DNA from: Burkholderiaceae bacterium
GTDB taxonomy: Bacteria; Pseudomonadota; Gammaproteobacteria; Burkholderiales; Burkholderiaceae_C
DNA length: 7,481 nucleotides
Direction: 5' to 3'
Assembly (NCBI GenBank): GCA_017999135.1
Contig: JAGOBT010000145.1
Span: 1 to 7,481, forward strand
Shown here: positions 1-6,910 of the stretch, piece by piece
Numbering within the stretch: the first letter of the stretch is position 1
Layout: every line of letters starts with the position of its first letter
Position numbers and translations under genes: made by a program
The notes under the pieces: model-generated
What the model was told of the DNA's origin: nothing
Seen by the model: only the letters and a program-made list of their open reading frames with translations
Database searches by the model: none

Positions 1-1562
1 TGGCCGGCCCGTCGGCCCCGGTGGAGCACCCGCCGCTGGAGGGCAGCGCGCGGGTGCTGGGCACGGTGGCGCTGTCGCTGGCCACCTTCATGTGCGTGCT
101 GGATTCGTCGATCGCCAATGTGTCGATTCCGGCCATCGCCGGCGATCTGGGCGCCAGCCCGTCGCAGGCCACCTGGGTGATCACCAGCTTCGGCGTGTCC
201 AACGCCATCGCCGTGCCGCTGACCGGCTGGCTCACCCAGCGCTTCGGCGCCGTGCGGCTGTGGACGAGCAGCGTGCTGCTGTTCGTGCTGGCGTCCATGC
301 TGTGTGGCCTGGCCACGTCGCTGGAGATGCTGGTGGCCGCGCGCGTGCTGCAGGGCCTGGTGGCCGGCCCGCTGATGCCGCTGTCGCAGACGCTGCTGAT
401 GGCCACCTACCCGCGCGCCCAGGCCGGCCGGGCGCTGGCCTTCTGGGGCATGACCACGCTGGTGGCGCCGGTGGTGGGCCCGCTGCTGGGCGGCTGGCTG
501 ACCGACAACCTCAGCTGGCCCTGGATCTTCTTCATCAACCTGCCGGTGGGTCTGCTGGCGGCTGCCGTGGGCTGGAGCCTGTACCGCACCCGCGAGACCC
601 CCACCCGCCGCCTGCCAATCGACACCATCGGCCTGGCCCTGCTGGTGCTGGGCGTGGGCGCCATGCAGCTGGTGCTGGACCTGGGCCCCGAGGCCGACTG
701 GTTCGAGAGCACCGAGATCGTCGTGCTGGGCGTGGTGGCCGTGGTCGGCCTGGCCGTGTTCATCGCCTGGGAGCTGACCGACGCCCATCCCGTGGTCGAC
801 CTGCGGCTGTTCAGCCAGCGCAACTTCTGCGTCGGCGTGCTGGTCACCGGCATCGGCTACGGCCTGTTCCTGGGCAACGTGGTGCTGTTGCCGTTGTGGC
901 TGCAGCAGTGGATGGGCTACACCGCCACCCAGGCCGGGATGGCGCTCGCGCCCGTGGGGGTGCTGGCCATCCTGCTGTCGCCGCTGGCGGGCCGCAAGGT
1001 GGCGCAGTGGGACCCGCGCTGGATGACCACCGCCGGCTTCGTGGTCTTTGCCGTGGTGATGTGGATGCGCTCGGGCTTCACGCCCCAGACCGACATCGCC
1101 ACCATCATGGTGCCCACCCTGCTGCAGGGCGCCGGTCTGGCGTTCTACTTCATCCCGCTCACCACCCTCAGCCTGGCCGGCATTCCGCAGGCGCGGCTGC
1201 CGGCGGCGGCGGGGCTGTCCACCTTCGTGCGCATCGCTTCCGGTGCCGTGGGCGCGTCGGTGTCCACCACGGTCTGGGAATCGCGCGCCGTCATGCACCA
1301 TGCCCACCTGGTGGAGACCCTGCAGCCGGGCAGCGCCGCGCTGTCCAGCGCACTGGCCACGCTGCAGGCCGGCGGCCTGAGCGAGCCGGCCGCGCTGGCC
1401 CAGCTGACCCGGCTGATCGACCAGCAGGCCCACACCCGCGCCGCCGACGACATCTTCCTGGTGTCGGCCTGGCTGTTTCTCGGCCTGATCGCGCTGATCT
1501 GGCTGACGCGCCGCCCGCCGCCGGTGGCCCCCGTGGCAGTCCCGGCAGTCAAGCGGCCCTGA
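1..1562 (+). CDS. emrB: EmrB-type MFS multidrug efflux permease (DHA2 family, 14 TM), 5' end at window edge
   Basis: This is a proton-driven inner-membrane drug exporter. EmrB proteins normally work with a periplasmic adaptor (EmrA) and a TolC-like outer-membrane channel to expel hydrophobic toxicants. The sequence shows the DHA2 hallmarks. TM1 carries LDSSIANVSIP (nt 99-131), followed by TWVITSFGVSNAI. The loop 2-3 motif is GWLTQRFG (nt 225-248), and the TM5 antiporter-type motif is GPLLGG (nt 477-494), followed by WPWIFFINLPVG. There is also DWF..TEIVVLGVVAVV, GYTATQAG, and a late MHHAHL motif (nt 1293 on). These match E. coli EmrB (about 512 residues, recalled) almost block by block, including PLEG near the N terminus. 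The frame is open to the window edge. Bases 1-2 (TG) would complete an ATG/GTG codon lying one base outside, giving about 520 residues. GTG at 21 is the alternative start and would give 513 residues. Neither has a visible Shine-Dalgarno. An emrA-like gene upstream is expected but not visible. The drug specificity cannot be read from the sequence. Confidence 0.93.
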   Translation, partial: AGPSAPVEHPPLEGSARVLGTVALSLATFMCVLDSSIANVSIPAIAGDLGASPSQATWVITSFGVSNAIAVPLTGWLTQRFGAVRLWTSSVLLFVLASMLCGLATSLEMLVAARVLQGLVAGPLMPLSQTLLMATYPRAQAGRALAFWGMTTLVAPVVGPLLGGWLTDNLSWPWIFFINLPVGLLAAAVGWSLYRTRETPTRRLPIDTIGLALLVLGVGAMQLVLDLGPEADWFESTEIVVLGVVAVVGLAVFIAWELTDAHPVVDLRLFSQRNFCVGVLVTGIGYGLFLGNVVLLPLWLQQWMGYTATQAGMALAPVGVLAILLSPLAGRKVAQWDPRWMTTAGFVVFAVVMWMRSGFTPQTDIATIMVPTLLQGAGLAFYFIPLTTLSLAGIPQARLPAAAGLSTFVRIASGAVGASVSTTVWESRAVMHHAHLVETLQPGSAALSSALATLQAGGLSEPAALAQLTRLIDQQAHTRAADDIFLVSAWLFLGLIALIWLTRRPPPVAPVAVPAVKRP

Positions 1563-1620
1563 AACGGTTCCAATCGGCGGCACCAGCCAGCCCGGTTTTC
1601 ACCAGCCCCACTTCCGTCCC

Positions 1621-3522
1621 ATGCAACCGCGCCTTCAGAACGAACTGCTTGACCGCCATCTCCATGCCCTGCTGGGCCCGCTCGAGCCAGATGCCCTGGC
1701 GCTGCTGACGCAGAGTCTCGACTGGCTGACCGTGCCCGGCGGCCACACCCTGATGCAACAGGGTGAACCGGGCGACGCGATGTACCTCACCCTCAGCGGC
1801 CGGCTGCGCGCCTATGTGCGCGGCGACGACGGCCACGAGCGCCCGGTGCGCGAGATGGCGCGCGGCCAGATCATCGGCGAGATGAGCCTCTACACCGACC
1901 AGCCGCGCACGGCCACGGTGGTGGCGGTGCGCGATTCGGTGCTGGTGCGGCTGGGCAAGGCGGCCTTCCACCAGCTGCTGGCGGCCAGCCCGCGGCTGTC
2001 GCTGCTGATGACCCGCCAGCTGATCCACCGCATGCAGCCGCAACCGGCGCGGGCCGATCTGGCGCGGCCGGTGGTGCTGGCGCTGCTGCCGATCACGGCC
2101 GGCGTCGACCTGCCCGCGCTGGCGCAGCGCCTGGCGGCGCAGCTGGCGCTGCAGGCGCGGGGTGCCGACGGCCAGCCGGCCAGGGTGTGCGTGGTGGATG
2201 CCGCGCAGCTCGACCAGGCCCTGCAGCAGCCTGGCCTGGCCCGGCAGCGTGACGACGGCGCCGGCGAGGTCGAACGCCGCATCGGCGCGCAGATCGACAC
2301 CCTGGAGGCCGCGCACGACTTCCTGCTGCTGCTGGCCGACGACCAGGCCACGCCCTGGACACAGCGCTGCACCCGCCATGCCGACGAACTGCTGCTGCTG
2401 GCCGACGCCGACGCGCCGGTGCAGCTGCACGACAGCGAGACCCGCTTCCTGGTGCCCACCGACGCGGCAGCGGCCGGGGCGGCCACCCGCCGCAGCGAAG
2501 CCGCGCAGACCCTGGTGCTGCTGCACCCGGCCGACCGCCGCAGCCCGCAGCACACCCGCCGCTGGCTCGACCGCCGGCCCGTCACCGGCCATCTGCACAT
2601 CCGCCCCACGCTCGACCGTGACATGGCCCGCCTGGCGCGCCTGCAGGCCCGCACCGGCGTGGGCCTGGTGCTGGCCGGCGGCGGCGCCCGCGGCCTGGCG
2701 CACCTGGGCATCCTGCAGGCGCTGCAGGCCCAGGGCATCGAGGTGGACGTGGTGGGCGGCACCAGCATCGGCGCGGTGATGGCCACCCTCACCGCACTCG
2801 ACCGCCCGCTGGACGAGACCCTGGCCGTGGCCCGCACCGCCTTCGGCGGCAACCCCACGGGTGATTTCAACTGGCTGCCGCTGGTGTCGCTGATCGCCGG
2901 GCGGCGTCTGCGCCGCATCGTGCGCACCGCGCTGGTGGCGCTGGCCGGCGATGCCATCGACACCGAAGACCTGTGGAAGACCTGCTACTGCGTGGCCAGC
3001 AACTACAGCCAGGCGCGCGAGCAGGTCATCACCCGCGGACCGCTGATGCAGGCCATGCTGGCCAGCATGGCCATCCCCGGCGCGCTGCCACCGGTGTTGC
3101 ACGACGGCGACCTGCTGTGCGACGGTGGCACCTTCAACAACTTTCCGGTCGACGTGATGCGCGGCCTGCGCGGCGTGGGCCAGGTCATCGGCGTCGACCT
3201 GAGCCAGAACGCCCCGCGCAAGATCGACCTGCAGGAGGTGCCCGGCACCTGGGCGCTGCTGCGCGACCGGCTGCGCGGGCGGCGCAAGCGGCTCTACCGC
3301 CTGCCGTCGCTGGTGGCCTACCTGATGAACGTGACCATCCTCTACAGCAGCTCGCGCCAGCGCCAGGCGCGGCAGCTGACCGACCTGTACTTCAACCCGC
3401 CGCTGCACAAGGTGGGCATGCTGCAGTGGCACCGCTTCGACAGCATCGTGGCCCAGGGCCTGGCCCATGGCCAGCAGGTGCTGGCCCAGCATGCGGCCGC
3501 CACTGCGGCGGCCGGTGACTAG
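1621..3522 (+). CDS. Cyclic-nucleotide-binding / patatin-like phospholipase, neuropathy target esterase (NTE) type
   Basis: This is a predicted serine esterase that deacylates phospholipids or lysophospholipids, with an N-terminal cNMP sensor. Domains, in order: a CRP-type cyclic-nucleotide-binding domain (residues about 15-135) with GEMSL at 86-90 and PRTATV at 95-100; a middle region (about 145-335); and a patatin domain (about 346-540). The patatin domain has oxyanion loop GGGARG (353-358), nucleophile elbow GTSIG with Ser382, and DGG with Asp501, so the Ser-Asp dyad is complete. The middle region is not generic: TPWTQRC (244-250), VLLHP, RRWLD and GHLH (323-326) recur in the same order in animal NTE/PNPLA6 as I recall it, so this is an NTE-type enzyme rather than a bare patatin. 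It has one cNMP domain where animal NTE has three, and no N-terminal membrane helix. ATG 1621 starts just before the sensor domain, but no Shine-Dalgarno precedes it. It lies 58 bases after emrB and overlaps the next gene. The actual lipid substrate is unknown. Confidence 0.93.
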   Translation: MQPRLQNELLDRHLHALLGPLEPDALALLTQSLDWLTVPGGHTLMQQGEPGDAMYLTLSGRLRAYVRGDDGHERPVREMARGQIIGEMSLYTDQPRTATVVAVRDSVLVRLGKAAFHQLLAASPRLSLLMTRQLIHRMQPQPARADLARPVVLALLPITAGVDLPALAQRLAAQLALQARGADGQPARVCVVDAAQLDQALQQPGLARQRDDGAGEVERRIGAQIDTLEAAHDFLLLLADDQATPWTQRCTRHADELLLLADADAPVQLHDSETRFLVPTDAAAAGAATRRSEAAQTLVLLHPADRRSPQHTRRWLDRRPVTGHLHIRPTLDRDMARLARLQARTGVGLVLAGGGARGLAHLGILQALQAQGIEVDVVGGTSIGAVMATLTALDRPLDETLAVARTAFGGNPTGDFNWLPLVSLIAGRRLRRIVRTALVALAGDAIDTEDLWKTCYCVASNYSQAREQVITRGPLMQAMLASMAIPGALPPVLHDGDLLCDGGTFNNFPVDVMRGLRGVGQVIGVDLSQNAPRKIDLQEVPGTWALLRDRLRGRRKRLYRLPSLVAYLMNVTILYSSSRQRQARQLTDLYFNPPLHKVGMLQWHRFDSIVAQGLAHGQQVLAQHAAATAAAGD

Positions 3523-4405
3523 CGGGCACGGCCGGCCGGTGGCCGACACCCACCGCCTGAACCGCCAGGGCATCCTGTGGATGGTGCTGGCGATGACCGC
3601 CTTCATGGCCAACGATGCGCTGGTCAAGGCGGTGGGCGCGCGGGTGCCGGCGGCCCAGCTGATCGTGGTGCGCGGGGTGGTTGCCATCGCGCTGATCCTG
3701 CTGGTGGCGCGGCACATGGGCGTGCTGGGCCAGGTGCGCAGCCTGTGGCACCGCGGCGTGCTGGCACGCGCCGGCTGCGAGGGCGTGGCCACCTTCATGT
3801 ACCTGGCGGCGCTGTTCCATCTGCCGCTGGCCAACGTGACGGCCATCAACCTGTCGTCGCCGCTGCTGGTGGCGCTGCTGGCCCGGCTGGTGCTGGGCGA
3901 GGCGGTGCACCTGGGCCGCTGGCTGGCCATCGGCCTGGGCTTTGGCGGCGTGCTGCTGGTGGTGCAGCCGCAGCCTGGGCAGTTCAACCTGTACGCCTGG
4001 CTGGCGGTGCTGGCCACGCTGCTGTATTCGGTGCGCGACCTGCTGGCGCGCGGGCTGCCGCCGGCGCTGCCGTCGATCCTGGTCACGCTGGCCACGGCCG
4101 CCACGGTGTGGCTGCTGGCCGGCGCGGTGCTGATGGTGCAGGGCGTGGTGCCCATGGCCTGGCGTGATGTGGGCCTGCTGGCGCTGGCGTCGGTCTTCCT
4201 GTCGACAGGCTACTTTGCCGTCATCGCCGCCACCCGCCATGCCGAGCTGTCGGTGGTGGCGCCGTTCCGCTACGTGGGCCTGCTGTGGGCGCTGCTGCTG
4301 GGCTGGGTGTTCTGGGGCGATGTGCCCAACCTGCTGGCGCAGGCGGGCATGGTGTGCCTGGTGGTGGCCGGCCTGGCCATGGTGTGGCAGCAGCGGCGGC
4401 GCTGA
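3515..4405 (+). CDS. DMT superfamily permease with two EamA domains (10 TM)
   Basis: This is an inner-membrane carrier of the drug/metabolite transporter superfamily. The substrate cannot be inferred; relatives move amino acids, nucleosides, riboflavin, SAM or drugs. The protein is almost entirely hydrophobic and divides into two EamA repeats. Repeat 1 runs from GILWMVLAMTAFMANDALVK to about residue 150 and carries the conserved NLSSPLLVALLARLVLGE stretch (112-129) with the invariant-type Glu129. Repeat 2 ends in APFRYVGLLWALLLGWVFWGD (from 249) and a last helix followed by a basic QQRRR tail. With GTG 3515 as start the product has 296 residues, the usual size. That start overlaps the phospholipase stop by 8 bases, which suggests translational coupling. 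In-frame alternatives are ATG 3467, ATG 3491 and GTG 3539. The first two would put an arginine-rich, non-membrane leader inside the preceding gene, so I prefer 3515 or 3539. No strong Shine-Dalgarno decides it. Confidence 0.88.
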   Translation: MTSGHGRPVADTHRLNRQGILWMVLAMTAFMANDALVKAVGARVPAAQLIVVRGVVAIALILLVARHMGVLGQVRSLWHRGVLARAGCEGVATFMYLAALFHLPLANVTAINLSSPLLVALLARLVLGEAVHLGRWLAIGLGFGGVLLVVQPQPGQFNLYAWLAVLATLLYSVRDLLARGLPPALPSILVTLATAATVWLLAGAVLMVQGVVPMAWRDVGLLALASVFLSTGYFAVIAATRHAELSVVAPFRYVGLLWALLLGWVFWGDVPNLLAQAGMVCLVVAGLAMVWQQRRR

Positions 4406-4422
4406 CTTGGCCCACCCCCCTA

Positions 4423-4450
4423 CGCGCTTCGCGCGCCCCCTCAGGGGGGC
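4423..4450 (+). terminator. G/C double hairpin just after the DMT permease gene; possible terminator
   Basis: CGCGC-TTC-GCGCG (4423-4435) abuts GCCCCC-TCAG-GGGGGC (4435-4450). Alternatively, the upstream CCCCCCT (4415-4421) can pair with AGGGGGG (4443-4449) around the first stem. It begins 18 bases after the permease stop, where a transcript end is expected. There is no T tract, so a terminator role is inferred from position and stem strength only. Confidence 0.4.
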
Positions 4451-4460
4451 TGAGCCCGCG

Positions 4461-4487
4461 CATGCCAGGTCCAGTGGATCTGGCATG
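4461..4487. repeat. 12-bp stem-loop
   Basis: CATGCCAG (4461-4468) pairs with CTGGCATG (4480-4487). The stem continues inward through one G-U pair and TCC/GGA to a 3-base loop (4473-4475), giving 12 paired positions. It lies between the two stop codons of the convergent genes and is the longest clean RNA-type hairpin in the window. Confidence 0.6.
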
Positions 4488-4498
4488 GCTGGCGAAGG

Positions 4499-4516
4499 GC
4501 CGGGCCGCGGCCCGGC
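4499..4516. repeat. 18-base perfect palindrome of G and C only
   Basis: GCCGGGCCG at 4499-4507 is followed directly by its reverse complement at 4508-4516. A perfect 18-base palindrome could be a protein-binding site or part of a REP-like unit. In DNA this rich in G and C, chance self-complementarity is more likely than elsewhere, so function is not established. Confidence 0.5.
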
Positions 4517-4530
4517 GCGCCCTGCAAGGG

Positions 4531-4565
4531 ACGCCAGCGGCCCGGCAGAGCCGGTTCCGCGGCGT
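4531..4565. repeat. Nested hairpin near the 3' end of the CoA-transferase gene
   Basis: The outer stem is ACGCC (4531-4535) plus GCGG (4537-4540) against CCGC (4557-4560) plus GGCGT (4561-4565), with one bulged A. The inner stem is CCGGC (4542-4546) against GCCGG (4550-4554). Read on the minus strand it is the first strong structure after the CoA-transferase stop, 37 bases downstream, so it may protect or end that transcript. No T run follows. Confidence 0.45.
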
Positions 4566-4602
4566 TCGCTTGGCAAATGCCGTCCCCATCTGTCCCTACA
4601 TT

Positions 4603-6744
4603 TCACAAGTTCCCGGCAAACAGCTTGCGGATGAACATCGCCTTGAAGCTGGTGGCCTCGTCCAGCCCCAGGCGCTGCAGGTAGGCAGGCGGCGCTTCCT
4701 TGCCGTCCCACAGGCTCTTGACCGCCAACGTCACCAGGTCCACCGGGTGCTGGGTGGCGCGCTTCAGGCGCTTGAGCGCGGTGACGATGTGCAGTTCGTC
4801 AGCTGTCAAATCGGTGCCGAACGGGAAGGCCGGCAGCATGCCCGCCTGGCTCCACGGGTGCAGTTTGTCGTCCAGCGCCGCCGGCAGGTTGTGGCGGTAG
4901 CGCTCGGGCAGGGTCCAGTCGGCGGGCAGCTTGCCGTGGGCCTGGGCCTCGCGCACCAGGCCATCCTGGAAGCGGCTGTCGGCGATCGCGATCAGGCGCT
5001 TGACCACCTCGCTGTCGACCTGGCCCCGCAGGTCGGCCACGCCGTATTCGGTGATGACGATGTCGCGCAGGTGCCGCGGAATGGTGACGTGCCCGTAGTT
5101 CCACACGATGCTGCTGTGCAGGCCGTCGGCGTTGTCGTGCGTGGCCCGCAGCATCAGGATCGAGCGTGCATCGGGCAGCGCATGCGCCATCGCCACGAAG
5201 TTGTACTGCCCGCCCACGCCGCTGACCACCTGGCCGCTTTCCAGCGCGTCACTGGCCGCGGCGCCCAGCAGCGTCACCTTCATCGTGGTGTTCATGAAGC
5301 GCGCCTTGCAGCGCTGCGCCCGCTTCAGCTCGGCGTCGCCCGGGTGGCCGCCGTACAGCTGGTTGATCACGTCGATGCGCGTCATGTCGATGCGCGCCAG
5401 TTCTTGCGGCGGCATGCTGCGCAGCCGCTCGTAGAAGGCGTTCGGCCCCAGGAAGAAGCCGCCGGTCATCACGATGCCGTGCGTCAGCCGCGCGCCCAGC
5501 AGGTGCTGGCACAGCGTGTTGAACGACGCCGGGTCATCCAGGTCGGTGCTGCAGCGGTGGGCGCCCAGCACCAGGTGCTGGCCGTCCAAGCCCACGCCGG
5601 GGCGCAGCACGCCGAAGTGCAGCAGGAAGTCGACATCGGCCGCGCGCAGCGGCGACTGGATGCGGCCCGCCCCCCGCAGCGCCACCAGCGTGGCCGGCGT
5701 CACCGTCTCGTCGGCAATGGCGCCGCTGTTCAGCAGCCGCTGCAGCGTGGCGTCGGCAAACACCTCGCGCCGCACGATGCCAGCCTCGATCAGCTGCAGG
5801 AAGCCGTTGACGAACATCTCCGAGCAGCCGTACAGCCCCCGCTCAAAGCGGCCGGTCTGGCGCGGCAGGGCGCCGTCCAGGCCGTCGGGGCACAGGCTCT
5901 GCAGGATGCTGTGGTACTCGGTGCCGTGGCGGTCCCGCACGATCAGCGCCTGGGCGATGGCGTCGCCCAGCGATCCGATGCCGATCTGCAGCGTGCCGCC
6001 GTCGGCCACCAGGCTGCTGGCATGCAGGCCGATGGCGTAGTCGGCCGTGCTCACCTTGCCGTTGGGCGGGCCGAACAGGCGGTGGCTGGCCGCTGGGTCG
6101 GTCACCACGATGTCGAAGAAGCCCGGTGCCACCGCCGCGCCGTTGGGCATGAACGGCATCTGCCGGTTCACCACGCCCACCTTCAGCAGCGGCACCCCTT
6201 CGGCGGCAAAGCGTTCCACCAGTTCGAACACCACATCGGGGTTGCTGCTGACCGACAGTTGCCAGGCGTCGCCCGTGCCCTGCTCGGCGACGGCCTGGGC
6301 GATCACGTTCATGCCCTGCAGCAGCATGTCGCGCGCCACGAAGGTGTAGTTGGTGGAGATGTAGCCCTGCTGGGCCACCGCGTTCTGCAGGTAGTCGCCG
6401 GTCTTCAGGAAGAACTCGCGCACGTCGATGTTGGGCGGCAGGCCAGGGCCGCGCAGCGCCTTCACATAGTCCAGGTCGGGGTAGTCGCCGAACACCCGCT
6501 CCACGAGCGGCTCCAGGAAGTGGCGCTCCAGGTCGCTCTTGCCGACGGGCTTTTCCAGGCTGAGCGCGGTGACGATGGTCAGCCGGCGGCCGGGGTCGGC
6601 GGCGATGCGGCGGTACAGCGCATTGACGAAGGCGTTGGGCTTGCCGATGGCCAGCGGGATGCCCAGCACGATGTCGCCGGGCACGGCCGCCAGCACCGCA
6701 TCCACGGCGTCGGCAAGGTGGTCGATCACGCGGGGCGTGGGCAT
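4603..6744 (-). CDS. Acetyl-CoA hydrolase/transferase family protein (long, 713-residue form)
   Basis: This is a cytosolic family I CoA-transferase or acyl-CoA hydrolase. It is predicted to move CoA between acyl-CoA and a carboxylate (acetate, succinate or similar) through a glutamyl-CoA thioester. Motifs in order: PGDIVLGIPLAIGKP near the N terminus; GIGSLGD (255-261), the usual glycine-rich turn; CSEMF with the candidate catalytic Glu309; TGGFFLGP (from 427); GVGGQYNF (509-516); and TEYGVADLRG (from 565). The last three are typical of the C-terminal acetyl-CoA hydrolase domain. The protein is about 200 residues longer than AarC-type enzymes (about 505). The excess lies mainly between Glu309 and TGGFFLGP (about 325-420) and in a C-terminal tail (about 600-713). 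The start at 6744 is chosen because GGAG lies 6 bases upstream and the protein begins MPTPRVIDHLADAV. An in-frame ATG at 6819 would add 25 residues of non-domain sequence. It converges on the DMT gene and diverges from the GGDEF gene. The acyl donor and acceptor are unknown. Confidence 0.9.
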   Translation of the reverse strand: MPTPRVIDHLADAVDAVLAAVPGDIVLGIPLAIGKPNAFVNALYRRIAADPGRRLTIVTALSLEKPVGKSDLERHFLEPLVERVFGDYPDLDYVKALRGPGLPPNIDVREFFLKTGDYLQNAVAQQGYISTNYTFVARDMLLQGMNVIAQAVAEQGTGDAWQLSVSSNPDVVFELVERFAAEGVPLLKVGVVNRQMPFMPNGAAVAPGFFDIVVTDPAASHRLFGPPNGKVSTADYAIGLHASSLVADGGTLQIGIGSLGDAIAQALIVRDRHGTEYHSILQSLCPDGLDGALPRQTGRFERGLYGCSEMFVNGFLQLIEAGIVRREVFADATLQRLLNSGAIADETVTPATLVALRGAGRIQSPLRAADVDFLLHFGVLRPGVGLDGQHLVLGAHRCSTDLDDPASFNTLCQHLLGARLTHGIVMTGGFFLGPNAFYERLRSMPPQELARIDMTRIDVINQLYGGHPGDAELKRAQRCKARFMNTTMKVTLLGAAASDALESGQVVSGVGGQYNFVAMAHALPDARSILMLRATHDNADGLHSSIVWNYGHVTIPRHLRDIVITEYGVADLRGQVDSEVVKRLIAIADSRFQDGLVREAQAHGKLPADWTLPERYRHNLPAALDDKLHPWSQAGMLPAFPFGTDLTADELHIVTALKRLKRATQHPVDLVTLAVKSLWDGKEAPPAYLQRLGLDEATSFKAMFIRKLFAGNL

Positions 6745-6750
6745 GGCGGT

Positions 6751-6754
6751 CTCC
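6751..6754 (-). promoter_or_regulatory. Shine-Dalgarno of the acetyl-CoA hydrolase/transferase gene
   Basis: The minus strand reads GGAG, then 6 bases, then ATG at 6744. This is the clearest ribosome-binding site in the window, and it decides for the 6744 start over the in-frame ATG at 6819. Confidence 0.75.
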
Positions 6755-6873
6755 GGCTGTGTCGTGGTGTGCGTGCCAGTCTTGCGCAGCGGCGGGCCCT
6801 GCGCCTTGACCTCGGGCAAGTCCCACCGGGCCAGCGGAAAGTGCGCAGTCGTCCCTCACCCTCCATCCTGGCA

Positions 6874-6910
6874 CCCGCCTCGGGGCCCCCGCGCCGGCGG
6901 GCTTTGTGTT
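6874..6910 (+). terminator. Hairpin followed by a T-rich stretch upstream of the GGDEF gene
   Basis: CCCGCC (6874-6879) can pair with GGCGGG (6896-6901). A self-complementary GGGGCCCC (6882-6889) sits in the loop. A shorter alternative is CCCGC (6888-6892) with GCGGG (6897-6901). The plus strand then reads CTTTGTGTTT, with 7 T in 10 bases. The shape resembles an intrinsic terminator, yet no plus-strand gene ends here, since 4603-6744 lies on the other strand. It might be a leader attenuator or stop antisense transcripts. It could also be chance in GC-rich DNA. Confidence 0.25.

Larger units (their letters stand above)
4411..4565. repeat. Cluster of consecutive inverted repeats in a convergent intergenic gap
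   Basis: Most of the gap between the DMT permease stop and the converging CoA-transferase stop consists of back-to-back inverted repeats. In order they are a CGCG/GCCCCC double hairpin (4423-4450), a 12-bp stem (4461-4487), an 18-base perfect palindrome (4499-4516) and a nested hairpin (4531-4565). Such G/C hairpin blocks after gene ends are, as I recall, a common repeated intergenic element in Comamonadaceae-type genomes (REP-like). Because several stems are symmetric, they can form in transcripts from either side. They may serve as a bidirectional terminator or 3'-end stabiliser. None is followed by a run of T on either strand, so a classic intrinsic terminator is not shown. Confidence 0.6.

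Noticed and set aside
1563..1620. CACCAGCC direct repeat (1581-1588 and 1600-1607) between emrB and the phospholipase gene
   Set aside because: Two short copies 19 bases apart in GC-rich DNA are easily chance. The gap shows no hairpin terminator and no clear promoter.
92..1708. Second plus-strand open frame overlapping emrB
   Set aside because: It is a frame-shifted reading of emrB, rich in Arg, Gly, Pro and Ala, without any family motif. The emrB frame matches EmrB along its whole length.
1549..4155. Open frame of about 868 codons on the minus strand
   Set aside because: It runs antisense across the phospholipase and permease genes, has low-complexity, Gln/His/Arg/Ala-rich content with no recognisable domain, and is the usual mirror of GC-rich coding DNA.
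1..4405. The three plus-strand genes as a new defence or secretion system
   Set aside because: Patatin-like phospholipases with nucleotide sensing do occur in anti-phage systems (CBASS CapV). Here, however, there is no nucleotide cyclase (CD-NTase) partner, and the enzyme is NTE-like with standard transporters beside it.
3392..4711. Minus-strand open frame of about 439 codons across the convergent gap
   Set aside because: It overlaps two real genes and the hairpin cluster, and its product is low-complexity Gln/His/Arg-rich sequence.
6762..6778. Possible sigma-54 promoter on the minus strand (TGGCACG at 6778-6772)
   Set aside because: The -24 half fits, but at the -12 position the sequence reads CCACG instead of TTGC, so the essential GC is missing.
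6806..6834. Possible sigma-70 -35 box TTGACC on the plus strand
   Set aside because: At 17-base spacing the -10 position reads GGCCAG, which is not a usable -10 element.
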